A DNA stretch of 64,000 bases from Bacillota bacterium (GCA_023391105.1 JAEWBO010000043.1:10957-74956), one strand, 5' to 3'; shown: positions 15,698 through 24,141, counted from the first letter of the stretch. Notes: generated from the sequence alone by a model not told the origin. Numbers and translations are program-made.

Positions 15698-16309
15698 ATG
15701 TTTAATCGTATGGAAATTAAACAGCGTGCCAAAGCCACTTTTCTGAATGATTACGGCATTTCTATCGGCGCCTATGTGCTTTACGTACTGATAGCGGCTG
15801 CGGCCTCGAGCATCACTTGGGGTCTGGGCGCACTTCTTATCGCCCCGCCTCTGATGGTCGGCTACAGTTCCTTTGTGCTGCGCATCTACAAAGGAGAAAA
15901 CGGCGATATTGGCGACATGTTTGCCAACGGCTTTTCGAATTACGGACGCAACTTAGGCGGCATGCTCTGGATGGAGCTGTTTGTGTTCCTCTGGTCGCTG
16001 CTATTTATGATCCCCGGCATCATCAAGGCGCTGGCCTACTCCATGACGCCGTTCATACTCGCCGACTGTCCCAACGTGCGCGCCACCGATGCGATCAAGC
16101 TTTCCATGCGCATGACACACGGTCACAAAGGCGGCATATTTGTTATGTGCCTAAGCTTCATCGGCTGGTGGATTCTGTCCGGCCTCACCTTCGGCATTTT
16201 ACAGATACTCTTTGTCGGGCCGTATACGAGCACAAGCTTTGCGGGTCTTTATGTGGATCTGAAGGCCAGAGCGCTCAGCAGCGGCATCATCCGACCCGAG
16301 GAAATTTAA
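15698..16309 (+). CDS. DUF975-family membrane protein
   Basis: The 203-residue protein has about five membrane segments: LYVLIAAAASSITWGLGALL, FLWSLLFMIPGIIKALAYSM, IFVMCLSFIGWWILSGLTFG and others. The N-terminal motif NRMEIKQRAK is typical of DUF975 proteins. The ATG at 15698 was chosen for AGGGGGG 7 bp upstream, in preference to an ATG at 15677. Function of the family is unknown. Its TAA stop shares bases with the stop of the convergent beta-lactamase gene, leaving no room for a terminator. Confidence 0.85.
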   Translation: MFNRMEIKQRAKATFLNDYGISIGAYVLYVLIAAAASSITWGLGALLIAPPLMVGYSSFVLRIYKGENGDIGDMFANGFSNYGRNLGGMLWMELFVFLWSLLFMIPGIIKALAYSMTPFILADCPNVRATDAIKLSMRMTHGHKGGIFVMCLSFIGWWILSGLTFGILQILFVGPYTSTSFAGLYVDLKARALSSGIIRPEEI

Positions 16310-17187
16310 TTCGCAAACTCGTTGTTAATAATATCAATAGCAATTTCTTTGGCATTCTGGCCTGTGGTGTTAGGCTCGTTTAAACGGACAGAGAAATATA
16401 TTGTTTCATTATCGTATTCAAAAAACCCTACGAACCAAGCATCAACCCATGATTCATCCATTATGCCTGTTCCTGTTTTGCCATAGATTTCGGTTTTATT
16501 ACTATCGTTATCAATCAACATTATTTCCTTCAGCCGATCAATATTTTGTTCGCTAAAAGTATCCTTGTCGTGAAATATTTTATACATAACCTCAGTCTGC
16601 TGTATCGGAGAGATTTTTAGCGTGGACTCTTGCCAGAATCCGTTAATCGACTTTAAGCCTTTTATCTGTGGGAAAACGTTGTTATTCAAACTGCCTTCCC
16701 ACTGACTTATATCACAGTTCCCATAGCTTAACTTATTTAATGTTTCCTGAACATAATCCTGCCCCACAAGGTCAAGAACTTCTCTATAATACCAAATGGC
16801 CGATACTTTAAAAGCTTCTTTATATTCCAAATCCTTATTCCATTCTGTAATGGGATACTCCGTGCCATCCCATTTCATTGTTGAATCGGAAGGTTTAATA
16901 ATACCGCTTTCCAGACCCATAAGGCAGGATATTATCTTAAAAGAAGAATTAGGGGCAGTTTGCATGTCTGCCAGTTCATTATTGTAGATATAATATTTGT
17001 TTGTATCTCCATTAAAGAAGACAGCCGTACCTTTCATGCCCTTAAAATACTGGCTGTAATCTTCAATAATTGGTTCAGACATATTGCTTTGATTGGACGT
17101 ATTGGATTTTGCACACCCGCCTAATGATGCTGCTATAAGAATAATAATGCTGAATAGGCTTATAATCCACTTTTTTCTATTGCTCAT
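16306..17187 (-). CDS. Class D (OXA-type) beta-lactamase-like lipoprotein
   Basis: The 293-residue protein has a signal peptide ending in the lipobox SLGGC, so it would be anchored outside the membrane. The serine beta-lactamase/penicillin-binding motifs are all present: SSFK (active Ser, Lys of SxxK, about residue 83), SYGN (class D YGN motif, about 158) and KTGTG (about 237). The WxxG-type stretch near the C-terminus is WFVGFFEY. Class D enzymes of this lipoprotein kind are known in Clostridia. The gene is clearly more AT-rich than its neighbours and overlaps the stop of the convergent DUF975 gene, which fits horizontal gain. Hydrolytic activity, versus a sensor-like role, is not provable here. 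Confidence 0.85.
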   Translation of the reverse strand: MSNRKKWIISLFSIIILIAASLGGCAKSNTSNQSNMSEPIIEDYSQYFKGMKGTAVFFNGDTNKYYIYNNELADMQTAPNSSFKIISCLMGLESGIIKPSDSTMKWDGTEYPITEWNKDLEYKEAFKVSAIWYYREVLDLVGQDYVQETLNKLSYGNCDISQWEGSLNNNVFPQIKGLKSINGFWQESTLKISPIQQTEVMYKIFHDKDTFSEQNIDRLKEIMLIDNDSNKTEIYGKTGTGIMDESWVDAWFVGFFEYDNETIYFSVRLNEPNTTGQNAKEIAIDIINNEFAN

Positions 17188-17374
17188 CTAAAACTCCTGT
17201 TTTCAATATTTGTTTTAACGCAGGATAAGCTATTTATAACTACGCAGACAGTAAATACATATGTTTGCCATTATTACACACAGAATATTTAATTGTCAAT
17301 ACAGTATGATTCATAACGAATTCTACGAATTTTGTTAATCACCATACGCTGGATCGCCACGTTTTTCGGTCAAG

Positions 17375-17400
17375 AAAAAAGCCGGAGTTTCCCCCGGCTT
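17375..17400 (-). terminator. Minus-strand intrinsic terminator
   Basis: On the minus strand AAGCCGG-N8-CCGGCTT is followed by six T. It would stop transcripts from the methyltransferase gene. The same stem sequence is duplicated at 17550-17570 without a T-run. Confidence 0.65.
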
Positions 17401-17424
17401 CAGACTGTCAAAAAAGGGGTTTAT

Positions 17425-17523
17425 GTCATTCCGATTGAGCATATGCGATTGACTACGGAGTGGACTGGAATCCCCTTCTACGAAGGGTTTTTCATGGGAT
17501 TCCTCGATAGGCTCGGAAATGAC
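17425..17523 (+). repeat. 99-bp MITE-like element, copy A
   Basis: The element is bounded by GTCATTCCGA and TCGGAAATGAC in inverted orientation. An element of exactly the same length, in opposite orientation, lies at 25636-25734. Shared inner blocks are TTGAGC, GCGAT, GGAATCCCCTTCTAC, TTTTCATGGGATTCC and AGGCTCGGA. No coding potential. Confidence 0.7.
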
Positions 17524-17582
17524 CAAATGGGGTTTTTCGACAAGCTCAAGCCGGAGTTTCCCCCGGCTTCCTGCCCTTTGAC

Positions 17583-18278
17583 TTATTTTCGCCTGCAAAT
17601 CACAGAAATGAGATTCATGTACTCCCCGGCTCCCTCTTCCATGGACACACGATCGTTAATCGCGTATGGGTTATCGCACGCGAGCCAATCCGCCCAGCTG
17701 GCATCATGGCAGTCCATTTCGTGCATACTCAGCACTTCAACAAGCTCAGACTTTTCAAATATGGCTTCCCACCAAGCGAAGGACTGGAATGTCTCCAAGT
17801 CCTCTTCCGTCCACGAGCGCAGCATGACTTCAGGAAGCTTATCGTGAATATCGTCTTTGAAGCCCGGAAACGCAAGCGCAATGGTGCCGCCTTCTTTGAT
17901 ATATGGGGCGAGCTTTTCGTCTAGGAACGTATCATTGCGTCCAAAGTAGTGATAGGCATCGATGCTGACCACAGCGTCAAAATAGCCTTGCGCAAACGGC
18001 AGCTCCATCACATCGGCGTGTATGGGAATGATATTCTTTTCAAACCCCATCTCTTTGAAGCGCTCATAGTTCTCCGTCGCGGGTATCCAAAGATCGACGG
18101 CAAACACCTGAGCGCCCGCTTTTTCCGCAACCACCATTGATGAAAGCCCCGTACCGCAGCCCAAGTCCATGATGCGCATATCGGGCGTAAAACGAAGATT
18201 CGCAGTCAGCTCTTCCGTCAGTGTGACCACATTCGGACCCATCATATTCTCTTTTAAATACTTTTCATCAAATGTCAT
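17583..18278 (-). CDS. Class I SAM-dependent methyltransferase
   Basis: The 231-residue protein starts at the ATG at 18278, chosen for AGAGATGA upstream and because the family N-terminus (MTFDEKYLKENMMGPN) begins there. Motif I is MDLGCGTGLSS (about residue 42), with the acidic end of strand beta-2 in VFAVDLW and motif post-I/II as ADVMELPF and DAVVSIDAYHYF. It resembles small-molecule or UbiE-type methyltransferases rather than rRNA-modifying Erm enzymes; substrate unknown. It has a leader of about 270 nt with its own promoter, a 29-codon leader frame and a terminator hairpin, so expression is probably controlled by attenuation. Confidence 0.85.
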   Translation of the reverse strand: MTFDEKYLKENMMGPNVVTLTEELTANLRFTPDMRIMDLGCGTGLSSMVVAEKAGAQVFAVDLWIPATENYERFKEMGFEKNIIPIHADVMELPFAQGYFDAVVSIDAYHYFGRNDTFLDEKLAPYIKEGGTIALAFPGFKDDIHDKLPEVMLRSWTEEDLETFQSFAWWEAIFEKSELVEVLSMHEMDCHDASWADWLACDNPYAINDRVSMEEGAGEYMNLISVICRRK

Positions 18279-18330
18279 TTTCTTATCATCTCTTTCTTTA
18301 ATCGCTTCGCCCTGCAAAACCACCCCGAAA

Positions 18331-18358
18331 AAGAAAAAGCAGGCAGAAAAGCTGCCTG
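18331..18358 (-). terminator. Attenuator-type terminator in methyltransferase leader
   Basis: CAGGCAG-CTTTT-CTGCCTG (18358 down to 18340) is followed by CTTTTTCTTTTT on the minus strand, 52 nt before the gene. The stem starts directly after the leader-frame stop codon. An upstream hairpin (CCCGAAAAGC/GCTTTTTGGG) and a downstream TTTTCGGG offer alternative pairings. Confidence 0.65.
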
Positions 18359-18448
18359 TCAAGATGCAATCACACCCCAAAAAGCTGAGCTTTTCGGGAA
18401 ATCTGAAATAAAAAAGCATCTGTCCGGCTCATTGTTTCTGCAAGGCAT
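18359..18448 (-). CDS. 29-residue leader peptide upstream of methyltransferase
   Basis: From the ATG at 18448 a frame of 29 codons (beginning MPCRNNEPDRCFF, ending AFWGVIAS) stops at TGA exactly where the terminator stem begins. The 3' part of the frame forms a 10-bp hairpin. The arrangement of promoter, short frame, hairpin and terminator is that of translation-coupled attenuators upstream of inducible antibiotic resistance genes. The ribosome binding site is weak. It may be read as RNA structure rather than for its peptide. Confidence 0.5.
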   Translation of the reverse strand: MPCRNNEPDRCFFISDFPKSSAFWGVIAS

Positions 18449-18553
18449 ACTCTGAAGGAACACAAAAATAAGCTTTTGCGTCCTCTTCACACAAAATGCA
18501 ACCTACAGAACAACCGCCAAACAGACACCACCTTTTCGATTTAATATACTTCC

Positions 18554-18581
18554 ATTATAGATAAATATATCAAACTGTCAA
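18554..18581 (-). promoter_or_regulatory. Promoter of methyltransferase leader
   Basis: TTGACA (18581-18576), 16 bp, TATAAT (18559-18554) on the minus strand. The -35 box overlaps the last codons of the HAD gene. Predicted start is near 18547. Confidence 0.75.
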
Positions 18582-19268
18582 TGCGCATTTCTCCGGCGAA
18601 GGAAAGCGGCTCAGCAGATACCGCATCATTTCAGTGCCGTTATTGAAAGACAGCTCCGCGTCTATACCGCTGCCAACGGCATAGAAAACGGCTTCACGCT
18701 TCATGGGCTCATCGTTAATGCTGTCTCCTATGGCAATCACCTGTGACGTATCCCAACCGTTACGCTGTTTGAGATAAGCGATGGCCGTGCCCTTGTCCAC
18801 CCCCGCCGGTACGATATCCATGCAGTCAGGATGAATATACGCCGTCACATCGTCTCTGCTTGTCCATCCTTGTTCCTTGATATACCCGATGGCGGATGCG
18901 AGAACATCCATATCCTCGCAGAAGACCGACACATTCACAGCATTGCATTGAAAGAAAATCTGCGGAAACAGCTCTGTCAATTCCTTCTCCAGCTTATCGA
19001 AGTCTTTGTGGCGCTTAACCAACTGATAAATATGACCGTTATAGGTGTCCAAATACACCGCACCGTTTTCCCCGAGCGCAAAGTAATTCTGAAGACCAAT
19101 CGCACGTGCGAAGCCCTCGATGTATGTACAGGGCTTGCCCGAAGCAAAACCGACGCGGTAACCGCGCTGCTCCAATGTGCAAAGCCCCTGCGAAATTTCT
19201 CTATCGACAGGCTGTCCCAGCGATGCCAGCGTCCCGTCGATATCAAATACCATGGCGCGTATATTCAT
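18570..19268 (-). CDS. HAD-superfamily sugar-phosphatase-like hydrolase
   Basis: This 232-residue Cof/SPP-type HAD phosphatase has motif I VFDIDGTLAS (nucleophile Asp9), motif II near GFASGKP, a C2-type cap in the middle, conserved Lys in VDKGTAIAYL and motif IV IAIGDSINDEPM. It would hydrolyse a phosphorylated sugar or phosphoglycolate in the cytoplasm, with Mg2+. Substrate not inferable. It stands alone on the minus strand and its end carries the promoter of the next gene. Confidence 0.9.
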   Translation of the reverse strand: MNIRAMVFDIDGTLASLGQPVDREISQGLCTLEQRGYRVGFASGKPCTYIEGFARAIGLQNYFALGENGAVYLDTYNGHIYQLVKRHKDFDKLEKELTELFPQIFFQCNAVNVSVFCEDMDVLASAIGYIKEQGWTSRDDVTAYIHPDCMDIVPAGVDKGTAIAYLKQRNGWDTSQVIAIGDSINDEPMKREAVFYAVGSGIDAELSFNNGTEMMRYLLSRFPSPEKCALTV

Positions 19269-19390
19269 GAGTCATTCCTTTGCTGTTAAGTTAAGCATAC
19301 ACCAAATGGCTCGCATGCCTTGGGTATTGTAACATCCCAAGGCCGGGGTGTTCAACCTATATTGTAACCCCCCAGCCTTTGGCGTCATGT

Positions 19391-19969
19391 TTATCTCCTT
19401 AGTGCGATTCCGGTCATGGCCTGGAACTGCGCCGCCGTGATGAAACGTTTTAGATACAGGTTGTACGCCTGCTTAAATGTGTCCTGTTGTTCATCCTGCA
19501 GCATTTTGTGCCAGTCCATATCATAATCCGCCTGCCACTGACTCTGCTTGATCAACGCCTCGTTGCGTTTTGCTGCATTGCTTGCTTCAAGGCTGGTCAC
19601 ATCCGCGCCGTATTGCGTGGCAAGATTCGCAAGCGCAAGGTTCACATCGTCCGTGTAATCCTGCTGTTGTCGGGATACGTCTCCCAGCGTGCCGAGCAGC
19701 GCAGCCGTATTGCGCTGCTGCAGCGTCTGCGAGGTGCCGCCCGCGCCCGAAAGCCCCCTGTTGGCGATGTTTTCGCGCCGCCCGCGCTCCGCAAGCGCAT
19801 TGTTGACATAAGCCTCGTTTTTTAGCTGACCATATTGCGCGGCCGCTTCATTCAGCTTCTTTTGAAAGGCCGAGGTGTTTTGATCAAATTCGGCTTTGAT
19901 CTGTGCCTTCTGCGCGGCCAGCGTCTGCTCATACTGCTCCTCGATCTGCTTTGTCCAATTCTGCGCCAC
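19391..19969 (-). CDS. Phage-related coiled protein next to holin
   Basis: The 192-residue soluble protein is Gln/Ala-rich and strongly helical (AAQKAQIKAEFDQNTSAFQK, then KLNEAAAQYGQLKNEA), with a Gly/Ser hinge NIANRGLSGAGGTSQTL. The GTG start directly follows the TAG stop of the holin gene, and AAGGAGGG lies within the holin end, so the two are translated together. This kind of protein is seen near the tail or lysis genes of prophages, but I do not recognise a named family. No endolysin, portal or terminase is nearby. Confidence 0.6.
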   Translation of the reverse strand: MAQNWTKQIEEQYEQTLAAQKAQIKAEFDQNTSAFQKKLNEAAAQYGQLKNEAYVNNALAERGRRENIANRGLSGAGGTSQTLQQRNTAALLGTLGDVSRQQQDYTDDVNLALANLATQYGADVTSLEASNAAKRNEALIKQSQWQADYDMDWHKMLQDEQQDTFKQAYNLYLKRFITAAQFQAMTGIALRR

Positions 19970-20356
19970 CTATTTTCCCTCCTTCAGGCGAAGCAGCCGC
20001 GCCTCAAGCAGATTCCCCACATACGCTGCAATATCATCGGCGTTGTTTTCCAGCACCGCAAGCGAGCGTGCCGACAAATCGCTTACGAACATATTGAGCG
20101 CTTTTTGCGCCAACTCTTTGACCTCATCAGCGCTCAGCTTGCCATCCGCGCTTTTGGCTTTGAGCCCTTCCACCACCGTGGCGTTTAGCCCCGCCACCAC
20201 CTGATCTGCTACCGTTTGAGCCTCATCCAGTGCCGCAAACAGCGCCTCATTCTGTGTCTTTTCCTTGATGCACGCGAAAGCCGCCTTCACCAGCGGTATC
20301 ACCACCGCCGAAAACACGAGACCCACTGCCGCAATCACAATCTGTGTCCAATCCAT
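19970..20356 (-). CDS. LLH-family phage holin-like protein
   Basis: The 128-residue protein has one N-terminal membrane helix (IVIAAVGLVFSAVVIPLVKAAF) followed by a helical cytosolic domain (KTQNEALFAALDEAQTVADQ, LSADEVKELAQKALNMFVSD, NADDIAAYVGNLLEARLL). This matches the LL-H holin superfamily. Holins release phage or toxins by permeabilising the membrane. No lysis enzyme accompanies it here, so it is either a relic or has been adopted by the host. Confidence 0.75.
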   Translation of the reverse strand: MDWTQIVIAAVGLVFSAVVIPLVKAAFACIKEKTQNEALFAALDEAQTVADQVVAGLNATVVEGLKAKSADGKLSADEVKELAQKALNMFVSDLSARSLAVLENNADDIAAYVGNLLEARLLRLKEGK

Positions 20357-20430
20357 GCTTTTTCTCCTTTCACAGGCATATGCGCCCGAGAAAAAGCTAT
20401 ACCGCTTTGCCTCTCAGCAACGCTCAAACT

Positions 20431-20459
20431 AAAAAAGCAAGAGATAAATGGTCTCTTGC
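20431..20459 (-). terminator. Intrinsic terminator of repeat-protein gene
   Basis: GCAAGAGA-N7-TCTCTTGC (20437-20459) with six T following on the minus strand, 33 bp after the stop at 20492. Confidence 0.8.
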
Positions 20460-20491
20460 TCAAGCTGACATCTAAACTTAAGACAGCATAC

Positions 20492-21718
20492 TCAGAAATC
20501 CTCGTTCCCCACATTCATGCCTCCAATATTGCCCTCCTGCTGCAAAAAAGACAGCGTATAAATGTATTTTGAAGATAGTGTGTCGATATCCGTTCCGTCC
20601 TCAAATATCAGCACTTCATAGTAGCCGTCATCGCCAAACATATCCGTTTCTCCGAACCATTCCACGCCATATGCTGCCTTCATGCGGAAGCTGCCTGTCG
20701 GCAGCTTGATTTTTGTCTTTTGACCCGAAGCCACAAAAACAGTCGAAACAAGCACGTCGTCCGGCGTGAATATCTTAAGGTAAAGCGATTCGCCCGTATC
20801 GCCCACCTTTATTGTGACGGAACAGGCTTTGGAACCAAAGTCGGGGTTTCTGTACAGCTCGCCGTTGTCGGGGTTGGGCTGCACACACGCCAGAGCACGC
20901 TCTGCGGCATCCGAAAAACCGTTCAGCGACGAAAACAGCCGATAAGCATCGTGGTATTCTTTGTTGTTTAGTGCAAGCTCAGCCGCCGAATAGTCCATAT
21001 GGTTGCGGCACGCGGAAGAAAGCGTCGAGGAGTCCCAAAACTTATCGAGGCTATCAAATATCTGCTTGGCCTGTTCATATTGCCCGGTCTCCATCAGCGC
21101 CACGGCAGCGTTGTAATCAAGCTCATTCTGGCAATCTCGCGCCATCTGCGCCGCGTCCTGAAAATTACCCAGCGCCAGAAAAGCATTTTTCGCCTGCTCC
21201 AGCTTGCCGCTTTCTTTAAGTAAAACGGCACTATTGTATTCAATTGTATTTCGGCATTCCTCTGCCATCTTTTCAGCGTCCTCAAAGCCGCCCAACGCGG
21301 CAAACGCTTTCTCAGCGTCTGCGAAGCGTTCGTTATCCATCATCTGCTTTGCTGCGTTATAGTCGATGATGCTTTGGCATTCCTGCGCCATGCTCTTGGC
21401 ATCTTCAAATGCGCCAAGCTCTAAAAAGACGGCCTTGGCTTTTGCCGCATCACCCGCATCCATCAAATCACACGCTTGCTGATAACGATCATTCAGTGCC
21501 GCATTGATCAGCACAGGGACAAAAACCGCGCACACCGCCAGCACGCAGCCTGCAGTAATCAGCACCATCTTAAGATTAAGCTTTTTCCAAATAACCGGAG
21601 ACGTTTGCGCGCTCTCTGCCGTTTCCCGATCTGTGGCATTCCCCGCCTCCGCTCCGCTCTGCGTGCAAAGACCCGCAGAATCCGCTGATTGCTGTCCGCG
21701 TTTACGACAAAACAACAT
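20492..21718 (-). CDS. Membrane-anchored TPR-like repeat protein with degenerate zinc-ribbon start
   Basis: The 408-residue protein from the ATG at 21718 (GAGGAGG upstream) begins with a short segment resembling a zinc-ribbon in which two of four Cys are replaced (FCRKR and CTQS). One membrane helix follows (MVLITAGCVLAVCAVFVPVL). Then come five repeats of about 37 residues with the pattern Y..A..LM..G.Y..A...F..LG.F.DA..M...C, related to TPR helices. The C-terminal 110 residues are beta-rich (CSVTIKVGDTGESLYLKIF). It is probably an extracytoplasmic scaffold; function unknown. Confidence 0.75.
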   Translation of the reverse strand: MLFCRKRGQQSADSAGLCTQSGAEAGNATDRETAESAQTSPVIWKKLNLKMVLITAGCVLAVCAVFVPVLINAALNDRYQQACDLMDAGDAAKAKAVFLELGAFEDAKSMAQECQSIIDYNAAKQMMDNERFADAEKAFAALGGFEDAEKMAEECRNTIEYNSAVLLKESGKLEQAKNAFLALGNFQDAAQMARDCQNELDYNAAVALMETGQYEQAKQIFDSLDKFWDSSTLSSACRNHMDYSAAELALNNKEYHDAYRLFSSLNGFSDAAERALACVQPNPDNGELYRNPDFGSKACSVTIKVGDTGESLYLKIFTPDDVLVSTVFVASGQKTKIKLPTGSFRMKAAYGVEWFGETDMFGDDGYYEVLIFEDGTDIDTLSSKYIYTLSFLQQEGNIGGMNVGNEDF

Positions 21719-21823
21719 ACGAGACCTCCTCACCAAAAGACATTCAAGCAGCGTTTATATATGTCTATTATCTATATGTATTTTTTCTTATACGCAGACA
21801 TGCTCTTTTGCGCTTGACCGGCA

Positions 21824-21845
21824 TAAAAAAAAGAGCCGAGGCTCT
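21824..21845 (-). terminator. Minus-strand intrinsic terminator
   Basis: AGAGCC-TC-GGCTCT followed by eight T on the minus strand (21845 down to 21824). It is the second terminator downstream of the lipoprotein gene at 22051. Confidence 0.6.
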
Positions 21846-22007
21846 CAGACTGTCGCTAAACCCCAAACTGTTATTCTGTGCTGACATATGTTGATTCGAA
21901 TAAACATTTGCATTCTATCATTCCGAGCCGGCAGGCGAGGAATCCCACGGCTCATGCTTGAAGCCGCTTATTATGCCCTTGCCTCGGGACCGTCAAACCT
22001 AGCCCCA
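21846..22007. repeat. Gene-free spacer with degenerate GTCATTC element
   Basis: No gene is seen. At about 21915-21950 the sequence ATCATTCCGAGCCGGC, followed by GAGGAATCCCACGG, matches one end of the 99-bp dispersed element. Confidence 0.45.
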
Positions 22008-22039
22008 TAAAAAAAGATGCCCTCACCTCGAGCATCTTT
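22008..22039 (-). terminator. Intrinsic terminator of lipoprotein gene
   Basis: AAAGATGC (22013-22020) pairs with GCATCTTT (22032-22039), with a T-run on the minus strand, 12 bp after the stop codon. Confidence 0.8.
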
Positions 22040-22050
22040 CTTATAACGGT

Positions 22051-22329
22051 TTACTGATTGGTCTTAGGGCTCCCTGCCGGAGATACTGTCGCACCCGGCA
22101 ACTCATCCCCTGTGATATCAGGGCTTGCCATTGGCGAAGCTGTCATCGTCGGCTGTGTTGTCATAGCCGGGCTGACCGTTGGCGATGCCATAACCGTAGC
22201 CGTAGCCGTCGGCGTGACCGGCTTAGCTGTGCCGGTGGGGGTGACATTGTTGTTGTTCCGATTTGTACACCCCACAAGCACTGAGCTGAAGAGAACCACA
22301 ACGATGATTGCAATCAATAGTTTTTTCAT
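22051..22329 (-). CDS. Small Thr/Pro/Ser-rich lipoprotein
   Basis: The 92-residue protein has a signal peptide and lipobox VLVGC (Cys21). The mature part is almost wholly Thr, Pro, Ser, Ala and Met in repeats such as TPTATATVMASPTVSP, a flexible, possibly glycosylated surface stalk. No folded domain. AAAGGAGG precedes the ATG. Function unknown. Confidence 0.75.
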   Translation of the reverse strand: MKKLLIAIIVVVLFSSVLVGCTNRNNNNVTPTGTAKPVTPTATATVMASPTVSPAMTTQPTMTASPMASPDITGDELPGATVSPAGSPKTNQ

Positions 22330-22403
22330 TTAATCCGCCTCCTTTTGCAATTATTCTTTGCAAAGCGAAGCGGTATTATAATCAAATTTTATTTCCAATT
22401 TTT

Positions 22404-24032
22404 TCATCCAATGAATTCGCGCAATATGCTCGCGGGCGGCACGATGCCCTCTTCGCTGAAGCTTAAGAAGTAATTTAAGAATTTAAGCAGATCCAGCGCT
22501 TCGGGATAATGCGGCATATCCGGCGTAAAGCGCCTTAAGTCGCTGTAAGCATATTTTTTAAGCAGCAGCGGTTCATACAGCAACGTCGAATTGAACATCA
22601 CATCTGCCGTATGCTGATATGGTAAAATGAATTTAAATTCTCCTCGCCGCACGCTGTCCCAAATGGCGAAGGTCTGAGCAAATGAATAGCCGCGCGTGCG
22701 CTTGTCGCGGACAAGCCGCCTGAGCAGCCGCAGATCCTCCGGCATCACGACGCTGTGTCCGTCGATATTGAGCGTCGTCAACGGCGAAATGAATATCTTA
22801 AACTTCACATCAGCGGGTATGGTGTAAGTCAGCGCGTCATTCAGCCCGTGAATTCCTTCGATTATGAGAATATCCTCGTCTATCCTCATGGGCGCCCCCT
22901 CACCGCTCCGCCTGCCCGCGACAAAGTCGAATCGGGGCAGCAGCGCTTCCTCACCCTTAAGCAACAGCGCCAAATCCTCACCAAGCTTTTGCGTATCGAG
23001 CGCCTCGATACATTCAAAATCCGGCTTCCCTCGCTCATCACAGGGGATATCTTCTCTGTTTTTATAGTAATCGTCCACGGAAATGGCGCGGCAGCGCTTT
23101 CCAATCGCCTTTAAATGCACCGACAGGCGCGTCGCAAACGTGGTTTTACCCGAGGAAGACGGACCTGCCACCAGCACAATTCGCACCTTATCATTTCGCG
23201 CAATCATGTGCGCGATATCGGAAATGGTTCGCTCATGCATCGCCTCATTCACACGTATAAAATCCGCCATGCCTCCTTCTCGGAAGATGTTGTTGATGTC
23301 TGCCACGAATGACACCGAAAGCTCCTTGCTCCATCTTTCGGCTTGCTGGAAAACCTGCGCGTATTTGGGTTGATCAATAATGGACACGCTGGCTTCATGG
23401 TATGGTGTGGGAATCTTAAGTATCATGCCTTCCTCATAAGGGTAAAGACGCGCGTCCTTCAGAACGCCCGTACTTTTGGGCATGATGCCGTGAAAATAGT
23501 TGTGCAATCCGCCGTATTCGTACATCCGGTAATAGTCGAACGGGCGGTAGCTTAATAGCTCAGCCTTGGCCAAAAGGCCTTCGCTTAGCATGATTTTCTT
23601 GGCTTCGTCTACGCGCATCAAATGCAGTGTAAAATCCTCGTCGGCCAAAACAAGCTGTTCCATTCGCTGCTGCAATGCCGCAATGTCCCCCGCTTCCAGC
23701 GGCTCCATCTCGCAGTATATACCGCCGCACAGCATGTATTCCACGACAAACCGCCGATCAGGATATAGCTCGCGCACAGCGCGATACAGCATAAATGTCG
23801 CACCCCTAAGAAACACGCGGGATGCCTGTTCACTCTCATACGGGGAAAGAAACTCAACCACCGCTTCCTGCTCAGGCGCGTCGGCGAGCGACACAATACG
23901 GCCGTTCATCATCGCGCAGACAGCACCGTGAAAGCCGCCGCTCACGCTAAGCTGCCACAAGCGCATATCAGGCGTGAAAGCCATCGTCTTTTGCTCGGTT
24001 TCTCCTTGTGCAACGTAACAGATGTTTTGCAT
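22404..24032 (-). CDS. Nucleoside (uridine) kinase with ThrRS-like N-terminal domain
   Basis: The 542-residue protein matches a Clostridia nucleoside kinase architecture. Residues 1-200 resemble the TGS/second additional domain of threonyl-tRNA synthetase (RGATFMLYRAVRELYPDRRF). Residues 270-500 are a phosphoribulokinase/uridine kinase domain with Walker A AGPSSSGKTTFATRL, the DDYYKNRED segment and IIEGIHGLN. It would phosphorylate uridine or a related nucleoside in pyrimidine salvage. It stands alone, divergent from rsgA. The role of the N-terminal domain is unknown. Confidence 0.88.
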   Translation of the reverse strand: MQNICYVAQGETEQKTMAFTPDMRLWQLSVSGGFHGAVCAMMNGRIVSLADAPEQEAVVEFLSPYESEQASRVFLRGATFMLYRAVRELYPDRRFVVEYMLCGGIYCEMEPLEAGDIAALQQRMEQLVLADEDFTLHLMRVDEAKKIMLSEGLLAKAELLSYRPFDYYRMYEYGGLHNYFHGIMPKSTGVLKDARLYPYEEGMILKIPTPYHEASVSIIDQPKYAQVFQQAERWSKELSVSFVADINNIFREGGMADFIRVNEAMHERTISDIAHMIARNDKVRIVLVAGPSSSGKTTFATRLSVHLKAIGKRCRAISVDDYYKNREDIPCDERGKPDFECIEALDTQKLGEDLALLLKGEEALLPRFDFVAGRRSGEGAPMRIDEDILIIEGIHGLNDALTYTIPADVKFKIFISPLTTLNIDGHSVVMPEDLRLLRRLVRDKRTRGYSFAQTFAIWDSVRRGEFKFILPYQHTADVMFNSTLLYEPLLLKKYAYSDLRRFTPDMPHYPEALDLLKFLNYFLSFSEEGIVPPASILREFIG

Positions 24033-24111
24033 ATATCTCTCCCTTATTTACGATACTACCAGTATAATCTGCAAAACACCGTTTGCCAATACCAACCCGT
24101 ACTTATTAAAG

Positions 24112-24141
24112 TTGGTTACACATCCTTAAATATGCTATAAT
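24112..24141 (+). promoter_or_regulatory. Extended -10 promoter upstream of rsgA leader
   Basis: TTGGTT (24112-24117), 18 bp, TATAAT (24136-24141) with an upstream TGC (TGCTATAAT). Drives the small frame at 24174 and rsgA. Confidence 0.6.
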
